Shown piece after piece: positions 25,890-35,958 of a stretch of 64,000 bases of DNA. The notes beneath the pieces were generated by a model. The model saw nothing but the letters and a program-made list of their open reading frames with translations. It was not told where the DNA came from and searched no databases. The stretch is from Thiohalocapsa sp. (lineage in GTDB: Bacteria; Pseudomonadota; Gammaproteobacteria; Chromatiales; Chromatiaceae). How positions within the stretch are numbered: position 1 is the stretch's first letter; each line of letters starts with the position of its first letter. The stretch spans positions 1-64,000 of the forward strand of contig JAIPFF010000015.1 in assembly GCA_021736785.1 (NCBI GenBank). Reading direction: 5' to 3'. The position numbers and the translations under genes were made by a program.

Positions 25890-26612
25890 ATGACCGTCGG
25901 CGCACGCATCATCATCGTCGAAGACAACGTGGCCTACGCCAGGTCGATCGCGCGCTGGCTGGCGCGCGACGGCTACGAATCGGCGCTCGCCCCGAGCGTC
26001 GCGGAGTTTCGGCGTCTCTACCGCAACGAGGATGTCGATCTGGTGCTGCTCGACTTGAACCTGGGCATGGACGACGGAATGGACCTTGCCCGCGAACTGG
26101 CGAGTACGACCACGCTCGGGCTCATCATCATGACGGGCCGCGGCGAAGTGGAAGACCGGGTGCGCGGGTTGGACGCGGGCGCGGACGACTATTTGGTCAA
26201 GCCCTTTTCGATGAACGAGCTGAGCGCAAGGGTGCGTGCGGTGATGCGCCGCAAGCAGCCGTTGAGCGGGGAGACCGGCATCGGCATGGGACCGCTGCAG
26301 CTCGATATCGGCGCCGGGGTGCTGCATTTCGATTCCGGGGCCGCCGTCGCGCTGACCGATCGCCAGTGCTACATCATGAGTGCGTTGTTGAAAGCCGGCG
26401 GCAAGCCGGTCGACCGCCGGGAGCTGACGAAGCCCGCGGTTTGGAGCCCCGGCGACCGTTCCGTCGACGTTCATATCGGCCAAATCCGGCGCAAGCTCGA
26501 GCGCGCGGGGATCGGCTACCTGATGATCGCGGCGGTGCGGGGCCGCGGTTACCGGCTGACCATTACATCGACACCTGCCGCCCGCGACGGCGAGGCGCGC
26601 GTCGTGAGCTGA
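25890..26612 (+). CDS. OmpR/PhoB-family response regulator
   Basis: A 240-residue transcription factor. The receiver domain (1-120) has VEDN (10-13), phosphoacceptor D55 in LVLLDLNLG, IIMTGRG and the Lys in YLVKPFSMNEL. The winged-helix domain (about 140-230) has LTDRQCYIMSALLKAGGKPV, DRSVDVHIGQIRRKLERAG and the ending GRGYRLT. The ATG at 25890 is chosen because GGGGAGA lies about 10 bases before it; upstream in-frame ATGs at 25851 and 25863 lack this. It is divergent from the receiver-EAL gene. No cognate kinase is adjacent apart from the LOV hybrid kinase farther left. Confidence 0.92.
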   Translation: MTVGARIIIVEDNVAYARSIARWLARDGYESALAPSVAEFRRLYRNEDVDLVLLDLNLGMDDGMDLARELASTTTLGLIIMTGRGEVEDRVRGLDAGADDYLVKPFSMNELSARVRAVMRRKQPLSGETGIGMGPLQLDIGAGVLHFDSGAAVALTDRQCYIMSALLKAGGKPVDRRELTKPAVWSPGDRSVDVHIGQIRRKLERAGIGYLMIAAVRGRGYRLTITSTPAARDGEARVVS

Positions 26613-26673
26613 CGCCGCGGCGCGTCTGCGCTTATCGGGCCGCGGCCATGCGCAGGGGCCGCCATGGCTTGTT

Positions 26674-26952
26674 TCAGCCTCCTTTCAAGTCCCCGTCGGA
26701 GCCCTCGGCGGATAGTCTAACGGCAAGATAATCGGCGGCTGCGCCGAGGCTGCGAAGCCGGGGGTAGTCCGGCTCGGGGATATCGACGCCGAGGCGCCGA
26801 TGCAGCCCCGCCACCCAGTTCAGGAAGTCCATCGAGTCCAGGTCGAAGGTCTCGCGCAGGTCGGCATCTTCCGGGATGGACTCGCCGGCAAGGTCCGGGG
26901 CGACATCGAGCAGCGCCGTCAATGCGATCTTTCCCAACTCGTCGCGTGTCAT
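26674..26952 (-). CDS. Acyl carrier protein linked to PDH genes
   Basis: A 92-residue acyl carrier protein. The phosphopantetheine serine is S40 in the motif FDLDSMDFLNWV, followed by the usual helix (LHRRLGVDIPEPDYPRL). The ATG overlaps the stop of the E2 gene (ATGA), so it is translated with it as the last gene of the acetyl-CoA synthetase/PDH operon. It is not in a fatty acid or polyketide cluster. Its acyl partner is unknown; an acetyl or acyl group passing from E2 is a possible but untested idea. Confidence 0.88.
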   Translation of the reverse strand: MTRDELGKIALTALLDVAPDLAGESIPEDADLRETFDLDSMDFLNWVAGLHRRLGVDIPEPDYPRLRSLGAAADYLAVRLSAEGSDGDLKGG

Positions 26953-28364
26953 AGGGTGTCCGGCTCCTGCAATCGTTGGCCGAGGCGGTTCAGAAACAGC
27001 GCGCCGCGGTGGCCGTCGCTGTGGCGGTGATCGGCGGCCAGCGTGGCCGACAGGACGGGACGGGCGACGACCTCGCCGCCGACGGCCCAAGGCCGTTGGC
27101 GTGGCGTGCCGAAGCCGATGATGGCGACCTGAGGCGGGTAGATGATGCCGTAGAGCCGCTCGACTCCGCGCTCGCCGAGGCTGGAGACGGTGACGGTGGG
27201 GTCCGAGAGCTCGGAGCCGCGCAGCGATCCGGAGCGCACCCGCGCCACCAGGTCCCGCAGCCGCTCCATTAAATCCGCAAGGTCCAACCGGTCGGTGTGG
27301 TGGATGGCCGGGGCGATCAGGCCGCCGCCGCGGATGGCGGTGGCGGTGCCGACGTGGATCGCCTCCGACGGTTGAAAGCGGCCCGCGCGGTCGAAGCCGT
27401 TCAGCTCCGGAAAGTCCCGCAGCGTCAGCGCGGCGGCCTTGATGAGCAGGACGCCCATCAACAGCCGGCGGTCCGGGGTGAGGTCCGCATTGCGCAGGGC
27501 GAGCCAGTCGACGGCGGCTGTCAGGTCGATGTCGTGGCAGAGGTAATAATGCGGGATCTCGCGCTTGGAGCGGCTCATCGCCGCCGCGATGGCCTTGCGC
27601 ATCTCGGCAAGGTCGAGCGCACGGCGAGCGGCCGGCCTGGCCGCCGCGGCGTCGGCGGCGCCTTCGGGCTCCGCTCGCGCTGCCCGCGCGCCGGCTGTCT
27701 CGATGTCCGCCAGCACGACCGCCCCGGCGGGGCCGCTGCCGCGGATGCAGTCTTGATCGACGCCGAGCTCGTCCGCGCGACGGCGTGCCGCGGGGCTGAT
27801 CCGCCGGCGTGCTCCTGCTGCCGGCGCCGATGCGGATGGGGACGCGGGCTTCGGGCCGGCGGATGCCGCCGCGTCCGGAGCGGCTTCAGAGGCGGCTTCA
27901 GGGGCGGCTTCAGGGGCGGCTTCAGGGGCGGCATCAGGGGCGGCTTTGGGGGAGGGCTCGCCGGTCGGCGCCGGCTCGGCACGCTCGCCCGCGGCAGGTG
28001 CGGTCGGTGCGGCAAGCTCGGTCGGTGCGGCAAGCTCGGTCGGTGCGGCGGGTGCGCTCGGCGCGGCTTCGACGCGCGCGGCAGCGTCGCCGCCGGCGTC
28101 GACCCCGGCTCCGGCCGGTCCCAGTTCCGCCATCGGCATGCCCACGGGCACGGTCTCGCCGGGCTGCACCAGCAGCTTGCCGAGCACCGCCTCGCGGAAG
28201 ACCTCCACCTCGATAGCGCCTTTCTGGGTCTCGACGACGGCGATCACATCGCCCTTGTGCAATCGCTCGCCCGGCTGCTTGCACCATTCGATCAGCGTGC
28301 CGGCCTCCATGTCGGCGCCGAGGGACGGCATGCGGTAGGTGTCCGGCGCGGGAGTTTCGCTCAT
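26949..28364 (-). CDS. pdhC: Dihydrolipoamide acyltransferase (E2) of a 2-oxoacid dehydrogenase
   Basis: A 471-residue E2. The N-terminal lipoyl domain (5-82) carries the lipoyl lysine K48 in [13 protein letters not shown] long Ala/Pro/Glu linker (85-180) contains PEAA and PTELAA repeats. The E3/E1-binding domain (185-222) has [15 protein letters not shown] and [12 protein letters not shown]. The catalytic domain (245-470) has [20 protein letters not shown] and the active-site [14 protein letters not shown]. It moves the acetyl group made by E1 to CoA. The linker DNA holds a 12-bp repeat (GGGGCGGCTTCA-like, 27877-27948) and an 18-bp repeat (28003-28038). It lies between E1beta and the acyl carrier protein, with 4-base overlaps on both sides. 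Confidence 0.92.
   Translation of the reverse strand: MSETPAPDTYRMPSLGADMEAGTLIEWCKQPGERLHKGDVIAVVETQKGAIEVEVFREAVLGKLLVQPGETVPVGMPMAELGPAGAGVDAGGDAAARVEAAPSAPAAPTELAAPTELAAPTAPAAGERAEPAPTGEPSPKAAPDAAPEAAPEAAPEAASEAAPDAAASAGPKPASPSASAPAAGARRRISPAARRRADELGVDQDCIRGSGPAGAVVLADIETAGARAARAEPEGAADAAAARPAARRALDLAEMRKAIAAAMSRSKREIPHYYLCHDIDLTAAVDWLALRNADLTPDRRLLMGVLLIKAAALTLRDFPELNGFDRAGRFQPSEAIHVGTATAIRGGGLIAPAIHHTDRLDLADLMERLRDLVARVRSGSLRGSELSDPTVTVSSLGERGVERLYGIIYPPQVAIIGFGTPRQRPWAVGGEVVARPVLSATLAADHRHSDGHRGALFLNRLGQRLQEPDTL
27877..27948. repeat. In-frame 12-bp repeat in E2 linker
   Basis: About six units related to GGGGCGGCTTCA encode the PEAA-type repeats of the flexible linker. Copy number could vary without breaking the frame. 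Confidence 0.75.
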
Positions 28365-29350
28365 CGGCCCAGGGTCGCGCGGGCGGCGGCGACGATGTCC
28401 GGCACCTGCGGCAGCGCCGCGTCCTCCAGGTGCCTGGGGTATGGGATCGGCACCTCCGCGCTGCAGACGCGGCCCACCGGCGCATCCAGAGCCCAGAACG
28501 CCTGCTCCATGATCCGCGCACTGATCTCGGCGGCCAGGCTGCCGGTGCGCCAGCCCTCGTCGACGATGACGGCGCGATGGGTTTTGCCGACCGACCCCAT
28601 GATGGTCGCGTCGTCCAGCGGCCGCAGGCTGCGCAGGTCGACGACCTCCGCCGCGATGCCTTCTTGCTGCAGGGCGTCGGCGGCCTCGAGTGCCTTGAAC
28701 AGCGAGCCGCCGTAGGTGATCAGCGAGACGTCGGTGCCTTCCCTGCGCACCGCGGCGCCGGTGATCGGTACCGCGCCGGCGTCCGCGGCCAGCGGGCCGG
28801 AACGGTTATAGAGCATCACGTGCTCGAAGATCACCACCGGGTCCGGATCTTCGAGGGCTGTCCACAACATGCCCCGCGCGTCTCGGATTGTGGCAGGGGC
28901 GACCACCTTGAGGCCGGGGACGTGGGCGTACCAGCCCTCCAGGCTGTGGGAGTGCTGCGCCGCCAGCTGCTTGCCGGCGCCGGTTGCCATGCGGATGACC
29001 AGGGGCACGTTGAATTGGCCGCCGGACATGTGGCGGATGGTGGCGGCGTTGTTGACGATCTGATCCAGCGCCAGCAGGCTGAAGTTCACGGTCATGATCT
29101 CGACGATCGGGCGCATGCCGCCCAGCGCGGCGCCGATGCCGGCGCCGGTGAAGGCCGACTCCGACAGCGGCGTGTCGCGGATACGCTCCGGGCCGAATTC
29201 GTCGTACAGGCCTTTGGTGACCGCGTAGCAGCCGCCGTAGCGCCCGACGTCCTCGCCCATCAGGAACACCCGGGGATCCCGGTTCAGCGCCTCGCGGATG
29301 GCCTCGCGCAGCGCCTCGCGGTAAGTCATCTCGACGCCTGCATCGCTCAC
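28361..29350 (-). CDS. pdhB: Pyruvate dehydrogenase-type E1 beta subunit
   Basis: A 329-residue E1beta of the branched TPP-dependent dehydrogenase family. It has [70 protein letters not shown] and [16 protein letters not shown]. With the alpha subunit it decarboxylates a 2-oxoacid and acylates the lipoyl arm. The start is taken as GTG at 29350, which overlaps the E1alpha stop (GTGA) and has GGAG eight bases before it; an ATG at 29329 is the alternative. The family also includes acetoin and branched-chain dehydrogenases, so the substrate is not certain. Confidence 0.92.
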   Translation of the reverse strand: MSDAGVEMTYREALREAIREALNRDPRVFLMGEDVGRYGGCYAVTKGLYDEFGPERIRDTPLSESAFTGAGIGAALGGMRPIVEIMTVNFSLLALDQIVNNAATIRHMSGGQFNVPLVIRMATGAGKQLAAQHSHSLEGWYAHVPGLKVVAPATIRDARGMLWTALEDPDPVVIFEHVMLYNRSGPLAADAGAVPITGAAVRREGTDVSLITYGGSLFKALEAADALQQEGIAAEVVDLRSLRPLDDATIMGSVGKTHRAVIVDEGWRTGSLAAEISARIMEQAFWALDAPVGRVCSAEVPIPYPRHLEDAALPQVPDIVAAARATLGR

Positions 29351-30336
29351 GACCGTGGCTCCGTGTAGACATCGCGGGTCAATTCTTCGACCGGCTCCGC
29401 TGCGCCGCCCTCGGCGAAGGCGACGGCCTCGTCCAACTCCGCGGCGATGTCTGCCTCCATGGCATCGCGCTCGGCGGCGTCGAGCATGCCGGTCTCTTGC
29501 ATCCATTGGCCGAAGCGCAGGATCGGTCCCTTTTGTTTCCAGGCCTCGACCTCGGCCTTGTCGCGGTAGAGCTGGGCGTCGAACATGGAGTGGGCGCGGA
29601 AGCGATAGGTCAGGCACTCCAGAAAGCGCGGGCCGGCGCCGTCGCGGATGTCCGCGGCGGCGCGGCGGGCGGCCACCTCCACCGCGATGACGTCCATGCC
29701 GTCCACGCTTTCGGCGGGGACACGGTAGCTCTCGGCCTTGCGAAAGATATGCGTCTCGGACTCGGACCGGTCCAGCGCCGTGCCCATTGCATACAGGTTG
29801 TTCTCGCAGACGAACAGCACCGGCAGCTGCCACAGGGCGGCCAGGTTCAGGCTCTCGTGAAACGCGCCCTCGGCCGCGGCGCCTTCGCCGAAGAAGCAGG
29901 CGGTGACCCGTTGCCGGCCCTGCAGCTTGTCGGCCAGCGCGATGCCGACGGCAAGCGGCAGCAGTCCGCCGACGATGGCACTGCCGCCGTAGAAGCGGGA
30001 AGCCGCGTCGAACAGGTGCATCGAGCCGCCGCGCCCGCCGCTGCAGCCGGCCCGCTTGCCGTACATCTCCGCCATCAGCGTGGTCATGGGCAGGCCCCGG
30101 GCCAGCGCGTGGCCATGCTCCCGGTAGGTGGCGCACACGGCGTCCTCGGGTGTCAGGCTCTGCATCGCGCCGACGGCGATGGCCTCTTCGCCGATATACA
30201 AATGCAGGAAGCCGCGGATCTTCTCTTCGGTGTAGAGCTCGGCGCAGCGCTCCTCGAAGCGGCGGATGCGCAGCATCCCGCGCAGCAGGTGCAGCGCGTG
30301 GTCGCGGTTGAGGTGGAGCTTGTCGGGGGTGCTCAT
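29347..30336 (-). CDS. pdhA: Pyruvate dehydrogenase-type E1 alpha subunit
   Basis: A 329-residue E1alpha. The TPP-binding motif runs from [19 protein letters not shown] to VLFVCENN. Other family marks are [66 protein letters not shown] and [19 protein letters not shown]. It resembles the pyruvate and acetoin enzymes most. It follows the acetyl-CoA synthetase gene by 4 bases and overlaps E1beta. No E3 (lipoamide dehydrogenase) is encoded in this operon, so one must come from elsewhere. Confidence 0.93.
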   Translation of the reverse strand: MSTPDKLHLNRDHALHLLRGMLRIRRFEERCAELYTEEKIRGFLHLYIGEEAIAVGAMQSLTPEDAVCATYREHGHALARGLPMTTLMAEMYGKRAGCSGGRGGSMHLFDAASRFYGGSAIVGGLLPLAVGIALADKLQGRQRVTACFFGEGAAAEGAFHESLNLAALWQLPVLFVCENNLYAMGTALDRSESETHIFRKAESYRVPAESVDGMDVIAVEVAARRAAADIRDGAGPRFLECLTYRFRAHSMFDAQLYRDKAEVEAWKQKGPILRFGQWMQETGMLDAAERDAMEADIAAELDEAVAFAEGGAAEPVEELTRDVYTEPRS

Positions 30337-30340
30337 CGGT

Positions 30341-32134
<1,794 letters not shown>

Positions 32135-32423
32135 GTTGCAGTGCCTCTGGGTTACGCGGTGACTGCCCGAGCCGGTGCCGGCCGGCGCTGCCCGCTACGC
32201 TGTCCACTTCGCCGCCGGCTTCGCGGGTGGCGGCTTCCTTAGGTCCGTGAGGGGGCTCGCCGCGAATGGACGGCCCACGACATTTCGTGGAACAGCATCC
32301 GTTTGATTACAACCATGGCAGACGGAAGTGCGATCTGCTATAGGTGATTCATCGATCCGTAAGAGATCGACCGGGCTTGTCCTGCAACGCCCAGAAAAAT
32401 AATGCCTTTAGGAGGGTGTGTGT

Positions 32424-33443
32424 ATGGTTGCTGCGTTTCTGCAGGAGACGCTCCGCCGTTTCAATGCGTTCGGCGGCGCGCTCGATGAATGGGCCGCGCC
32501 GGAGCCGGCGCCTGCCTGTGTCAGTACGATGGAGCAGGCCGCGGAGCTGGTCGTCGACGCCACTTCGTCGAGGCTGCGCGCGATTCCCGGCTATTCGCGC
32601 CGGCTGCGCGGTCCCATCGTCACTGCCTTGCGCTGTATCGACGAGATGGTCGATCGTATTCCCGGCGTCTTGCACTGCCGCCGGGAGACTTTCTCGACGG
32701 ATCCCCACGTCAACGCATTCTTCGTCGGCCCCACGGATCTGCAGCAGGTCTTCAGCCTCAGCAAAGAGGTGCGGGACCTATTCGATGCCAATGCGCAAGC
32801 CGATCAGTGCTTCGCGCTGCTGTGCATGCATCGAGAAGAGCGCCGCCAAATCGGCATGGCCGTCGACGGTGATCGGGTACGCAGGGACGTCATGCAGACC
32901 TCGGTCAGTTTCACCGACCATGAGCTCGTCTCCCCCGGGCTCGCCGAGCAGGACGCCCGCGCCGCGCTCAAGTGCAGCATCTTCATGAGCCTTTTGGGTC
33001 ACATCCGGATCAGATCGATCGGGGCGCGGCACCGGGACGCGGAGCTGCGGGCGCGGGCCGGGGCACTGCGTGCACGCCTGGCTCGGCGCCATCGCGCCTC
33101 CATCGACCGCGGCGCTTTCGAAAGCGAGCTGCGGGAGATCGAAGCAGAGCTCGATGCGCCGCGCCCGCGGCTCGAATCGCTGGAGGATCAGTTTCGCTTC
33201 GTGCTCGACATGCTGGAGTCGCCGCAGGACATCATCCGCTGCTGCCAACACAGCATTTATGTCGATCACTTCGGGGTGAAGCACGGGGGGCCGGAGGCGG
33301 CCAACGCGCGTGAGCTGGCGATCTCCGAGGTCCACGTGCTCGGCCGGCGGCCACGGGTTGCCTGCCTGGTGTCTTTCCCGCGCGAGCAATTGTTGCCGAA
33401 GCGAGACTTCTTGCAGGAAGCCAGCGTGTTTCTGGCTTCCTGA
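32424..33443 (+). CDS. Hypothetical protein, 339 residues
   Basis: An unrecognised soluble protein. GGAGGG at 32411-32416 fixes the ATG at 32424, seven bases downstream. The N-terminal two thirds is helical (AELVVDATSSRLRAIPGYSR, LRCIDEMVDRIPGVLHCRRE) with VNAFFVGPTDLQQVFSLSKE. Residues about 200-260 are strongly charged and likely coiled coil (RDAELRARAGALRARLARRH). The C-terminal part reads RCCQHSIYVDHFGVKHGGPE and AISEVHVLGRRPRVACLVSF. No membrane span or signal peptide is seen. It is divergent from the acetyl-CoA synthetase operon and 240 bases ahead of another unknown gene on the same strand. Confidence 0.8.
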   Translation: MVAAFLQETLRRFNAFGGALDEWAAPEPAPACVSTMEQAAELVVDATSSRLRAIPGYSRRLRGPIVTALRCIDEMVDRIPGVLHCRRETFSTDPHVNAFFVGPTDLQQVFSLSKEVRDLFDANAQADQCFALLCMHREERRQIGMAVDGDRVRRDVMQTSVSFTDHELVSPGLAEQDARAALKCSIFMSLLGHIRIRSIGARHRDAELRARAGALRARLARRHRASIDRGAFESELREIEAELDAPRPRLESLEDQFRFVLDMLESPQDIIRCCQHSIYVDHFGVKHGGPEAANARELAISEVHVLGRRPRVACLVSFPREQLLPKRDFLQEASVFLAS

Positions 33444-33683
33444 GCCGGCGGCAGGTCGCTTTCGGCGATGGTTGTTTATTGGCGGCGCGTTTATCGGGCT
33501 CGAGGCCGACCGTACGCAGGCGACTCTCCGCGCCGCGGGATCCGCGCGCGGCGCAGGATCCTGCATCGTTCCACGCTTCCCTGACGAGCCAAGTTCCTAG
33601 CTTGTGCTTGCCGCTGGGGGCGCCGCGCTTGCGGTCGCTCCTGAATTCGACCTTTTCTCGAAGAGCTTTCCGGGAGAGCGATT

Positions 33684-33989
33684 ATGAAAGACCCGCAACA
33701 GGTGCAAGGCTTGGTCAATGTCCTCATGGAACGCTTCGAGAGAGAGCATCTCGGGCGTGTGCTCGAGATCCACCGCAGCGTCGCGGACGGGGCATTGCTG
33801 AGCGACTACGAGCACGGACTGCTCGAAGACGTCTTTCAGGAGGCTCTGCACAGCCACCGTCTGGTGAGCCAAGCACCGGAGTACCAGCAGCTGTTTGCCC
33901 GCGTCGTGAGGCTATACCGGGATATCGCCAGGCAGGCGCTGGAGAACGAAGAGCGCCAGTTCGCGGGGCGGGAGGCGGTTCGGGTGTGA
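33684..33989 (+). CDS. Hypothetical small helical protein, 101 residues
   Basis: A small acidic, fully helical protein (VLMERFEREHLGRVLEIHRS, LLEDVFQEALHSHRLVSQAP) with no known motif. GGGAGAG lies about eight bases before the ATG, and codon use fits the genome. It lies between an unknown gene and the convergent end of the nifHDK-Y cluster, so any link to nitrogen fixation rests only on nearness. Confidence 0.7.
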   Translation: MKDPQQVQGLVNVLMERFEREHLGRVLEIHRSVADGALLSDYEHGLLEDVFQEALHSHRLVSQAPEYQQLFARVVRLYRDIARQALENEERQFAGREAVRV

Positions 33990-34051
33990 CGGTGCGGGTG
34001 TGAAGCGGCGCCCGCGCGGCGGGCGCACGCCGGCCGGGGCCAGGGTCGGGA

Positions 34052-34324
34052 TCAGCCTTCGTCGCTGACCTCGGCCAGCACCAGGCCGGTGGCGGAGTCC
34101 GGATCGCGGGTGAAGCGGATGCAGTGCTCGCTGCCGTTGATCAGGTAGACGTTGAAGCCCTCGCCTTCGCGCTGCGGCTCGATGCCGGCGCCGATGTCGT
34201 CGTCGAGGCAATAGGTGAAGTGCAGCTCTGGGAAGGCGTCGCGCAGGGCCGCGACGGACTCGGTGCTCAGCCCCGCGCGGGCGACAATGGCACTGATCTG
34301 ATCGAGAAACGCTTCGGTAATCAT
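34052..34324 (-). CDS. Small conserved nif-cluster protein
   Basis: A 90-residue acidic protein (ITEAFLDQISAIVARAGLST, LHFTYCLDDDIGAGIEPQRE, FNVYLINGSEHCIRFTRDPD). It resembles the small conserved proteins of unknown function found after nifY in gammaproteobacterial nif clusters (I believe the DUF6129 group, from memory). GGAGG lies about nine bases before the ATG at 34324. It is the last gene of the nifH-D-K-T-fdx-nifY run, 29 bases after nifY. No function can be assigned. Confidence 0.75.
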   Translation of the reverse strand: MITEAFLDQISAIVARAGLSTESVAALRDAFPELHFTYCLDDDIGAGIEPQREGEGFNVYLINGSEHCIRFTRDPDSATGLVLAEVSDEG

Positions 34325-34353
34325 CGCTGGCGACCTCCGGGCGGCGCCGGGAC

Positions 34354-35061
34354 TCAGGCTTCGTCTTCGGCGCGCTCGAAGCGCACGCGCTCGTCCGCAT
34401 CATGCCCCATGATCTTCGCGAGCCAGGGCGGCGTCTTGTCGGCCAGCACCTGCTGCAGTGCTGCAATGCGCGCACGCGCGTCGCCGCCGTCGGGGAATTT
34501 GATCGGATGGATCTCGCGCTTGACCACCTTGGCCGCGGCCGGACCGCCGATGGATGCCACGTAGAGCACCTGGCAGTCCTCGATCAACGACGCGCGGTAG
34601 CTGTTCTTGTCGTCCTCGGCCTTGCTGTCGTCGATATCGCGGCAGTCGATCAACCGGGCCTCGGTCGCCGATACCTGATAGACCAAGAAGCGCCGGCAGG
34701 AGCCGAAATGGCCGTCGAGCAACTCGCCGCCGTTGGATGCGCAGGCGACGCGAATGGAACCGGGTATATCGCCTTCGCTGTAGGGCTGGGGCAGAGGGGC
34801 GGGCTCGATGTCATCGGTCCCTTCGCCCTTCAGCAGCGCGAGCGCGCTCTTCAGCGGGCCGGCGTCCATCTCCGCCAACTCGCCATCGGCCGCGCTTCGC
34901 AGGGCCTTCACGGTCAGGCCGTCGAGCTTGGCCGCGGTCGGCGGCAGGCCGACGGCATCGGCCAGCACCCGCAGCAGGCGGGCGGGGTCGGTGTCGGGGA
35001 GGGTGCGGGCGGCGAGGCCGATGCGCAGGGCGATCTCGTCTGAAAGGGATTGGTCGGTCAT
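34354..35061 (-). CDS. nifY: NifY/NafY-type FeMo-cofactor carrier protein
   Basis: A 235-residue protein with two parts: a helical N-terminal domain (about 1-90, NafY-N like: GLPPTAAKLDGLTVKALRSA) and a C-terminal NifX/NifB-like cofactor domain (about 98-225: SIRVACASNGGELLDGHFGS, RRFLVYQVSATEARLIDCRD, LYVASIGGPAAAKVVKREIH). Such proteins bind FeMo-co or apo-NifDK during maturation. The ribosome site GAGGTGA precedes the ATG. The order nifH-D-K-T then nifY matches Azotobacter-type clusters, which favours NifY over NifX. Confidence 0.88.
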   Translation of the reverse strand: MTDQSLSDEIALRIGLAARTLPDTDPARLLRVLADAVGLPPTAAKLDGLTVKALRSAADGELAEMDAGPLKSALALLKGEGTDDIEPAPLPQPYSEGDIPGSIRVACASNGGELLDGHFGSCRRFLVYQVSATEARLIDCRDIDDSKAEDDKNSYRASLIEDCQVLYVASIGGPAAAKVVKREIHPIKFPDGGDARARIAALQQVLADKTPPWLAKIMGHDADERVRFERAEDEA

Positions 35062-35185
35062 GTCTGGTCACCTCTATGCGTCGGGTTGCCTGTTGCTTCC
35101 GGCCCGTTGCTTCCGGCGCCTCGCTGCGCCCGATGCATGCTCCGATCGAAGTGTCGGCGCACTCGCCCGGTTCGGCGCGCTAGGC

Positions 35186-35220
35186 CCGGGCTGAAGCCCG
35201 GACTCCCGTGTTGCCGGGAG
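35186..35220 (-). terminator. Two tandem hairpins after the ferredoxin gene
   Basis: CTCCCG/CGGGAG (35203-35208, 35215-35220) and CCGGGC/GCCCGG (35186-35191, 35196-35201) are perfect 6-bp stems set back to back in the 198-base spacer between the ferredoxin and nifY. No T-run is seen. They may limit read-through into nifY or protect the upstream message. Confidence 0.5.
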
Positions 35221-35259
35221 CTTGCGGCTGGTCGCGCCGGGGCCGAGGCGCCGAGTCCT

Positions 35260-35454
35260 TTAGGCCGGGACGATGCAGTCGTCTTCCATGCAGGCATCCA
35301 GGCACTGCGGGACGTCGAATTCACCCTCGCACTCGTTGCAGGTGTCGGCGTCGATCTTGTAGACACCCTTCCAGGCGGCGATGGAGTTGGTGGGGCAGAT
35401 CGGCTCGCAGTCGCCGCAGGCGGTGCAGACGTCTCGGACGATTTGTAGGGCCAT
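35260..35454 (-). CDS. 2[4Fe-4S] ferredoxin, Chromatium type
   Basis: A 64-residue ferredoxin with two [4Fe-4S] sites. The first is CTACGDCEPICP (C-x2-C-x2-C-x3-CP). The second is CNECEGEFDVPQCLDAC, with the long C-x2-C-x8-C-x3-C loop that marks the Allochromatium (Alvin) type. It is a likely low-potential electron donor to NifH. The start MALQIVRDVC at 35454 gives the family's normal length. It lies between nifT and nifY in the same run, about 100 bases after nifT. Confidence 0.93.
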   Translation of the reverse strand: MALQIVRDVCTACGDCEPICPTNSIAAWKGVYKIDADTCNECEGEFDVPQCLDACMEDDCIVPA

Positions 35455-35555
35455 GGTCGTTCTCCGGTGTTTGGTTGGGTCGCGGCGCGCAACCGGTCGA
35501 CGGCGAGTCGGCCGCACCGGTGCGCCGGGCGCGATCCATGACGATGAGAGGGTGC

Positions 35556-35774
35556 TCAGCCGTCCGCGCGCTTGAAGCGCAGCGTCGTCGGAAAGGCCGG
35601 CGGTGGGCTGATGGGGTCGATGTACCAGCGCGAGCCGTCGGTCAGCTCGACTTCGCCTCCCCAGGTCTCGGCGGTGTCGGTCTCGACGGAGGCGATGGTC
35701 TCTTCCATGTCCTTTTTGGCGACATAGAACAGCAGGGCGCCATCGTCTTTTTTTCTGATCATTACGTTGGGCAT
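35556..35774 (-). CDS. nifT: NifT
   Basis: A 72-residue NifT/FixU protein: MPNVMIRKKDDGALLFYVAK, then WGGEVELTDGSRWYIDP and the ending TLRFKRADG. NifT is conserved next to nifK, but its exact role is not settled and mutants often show little change. The start at 35774 gives the normal family length; an ATG nine bases upstream is possible. It lies 184 bases after nifK. Confidence 0.93.
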   Translation of the reverse strand: MPNVMIRKKDDGALLFYVAKKDMEETIASVETDTAETWGGEVELTDGSRWYIDPISPPPAFPTTLRFKRADG

Positions 35775-35958
35775 CGTTTGCATCTCTGTGGGCGTTCCCG
35801 GGCCGCTCCGGCCGCCGGGTGCGCGCTTTCGCGCGGGCGAGGAAGGAGCGGAGGAGACCACCCGCGGCGCGGGGCCGCGCCGGGGCGTCTTCCTCCCTCC
35901 CGCTCCCGTCGGCAGACGGGCGTGTCGGTTTACCTTCGCGTGTCCCGGTGCTGCTCGA

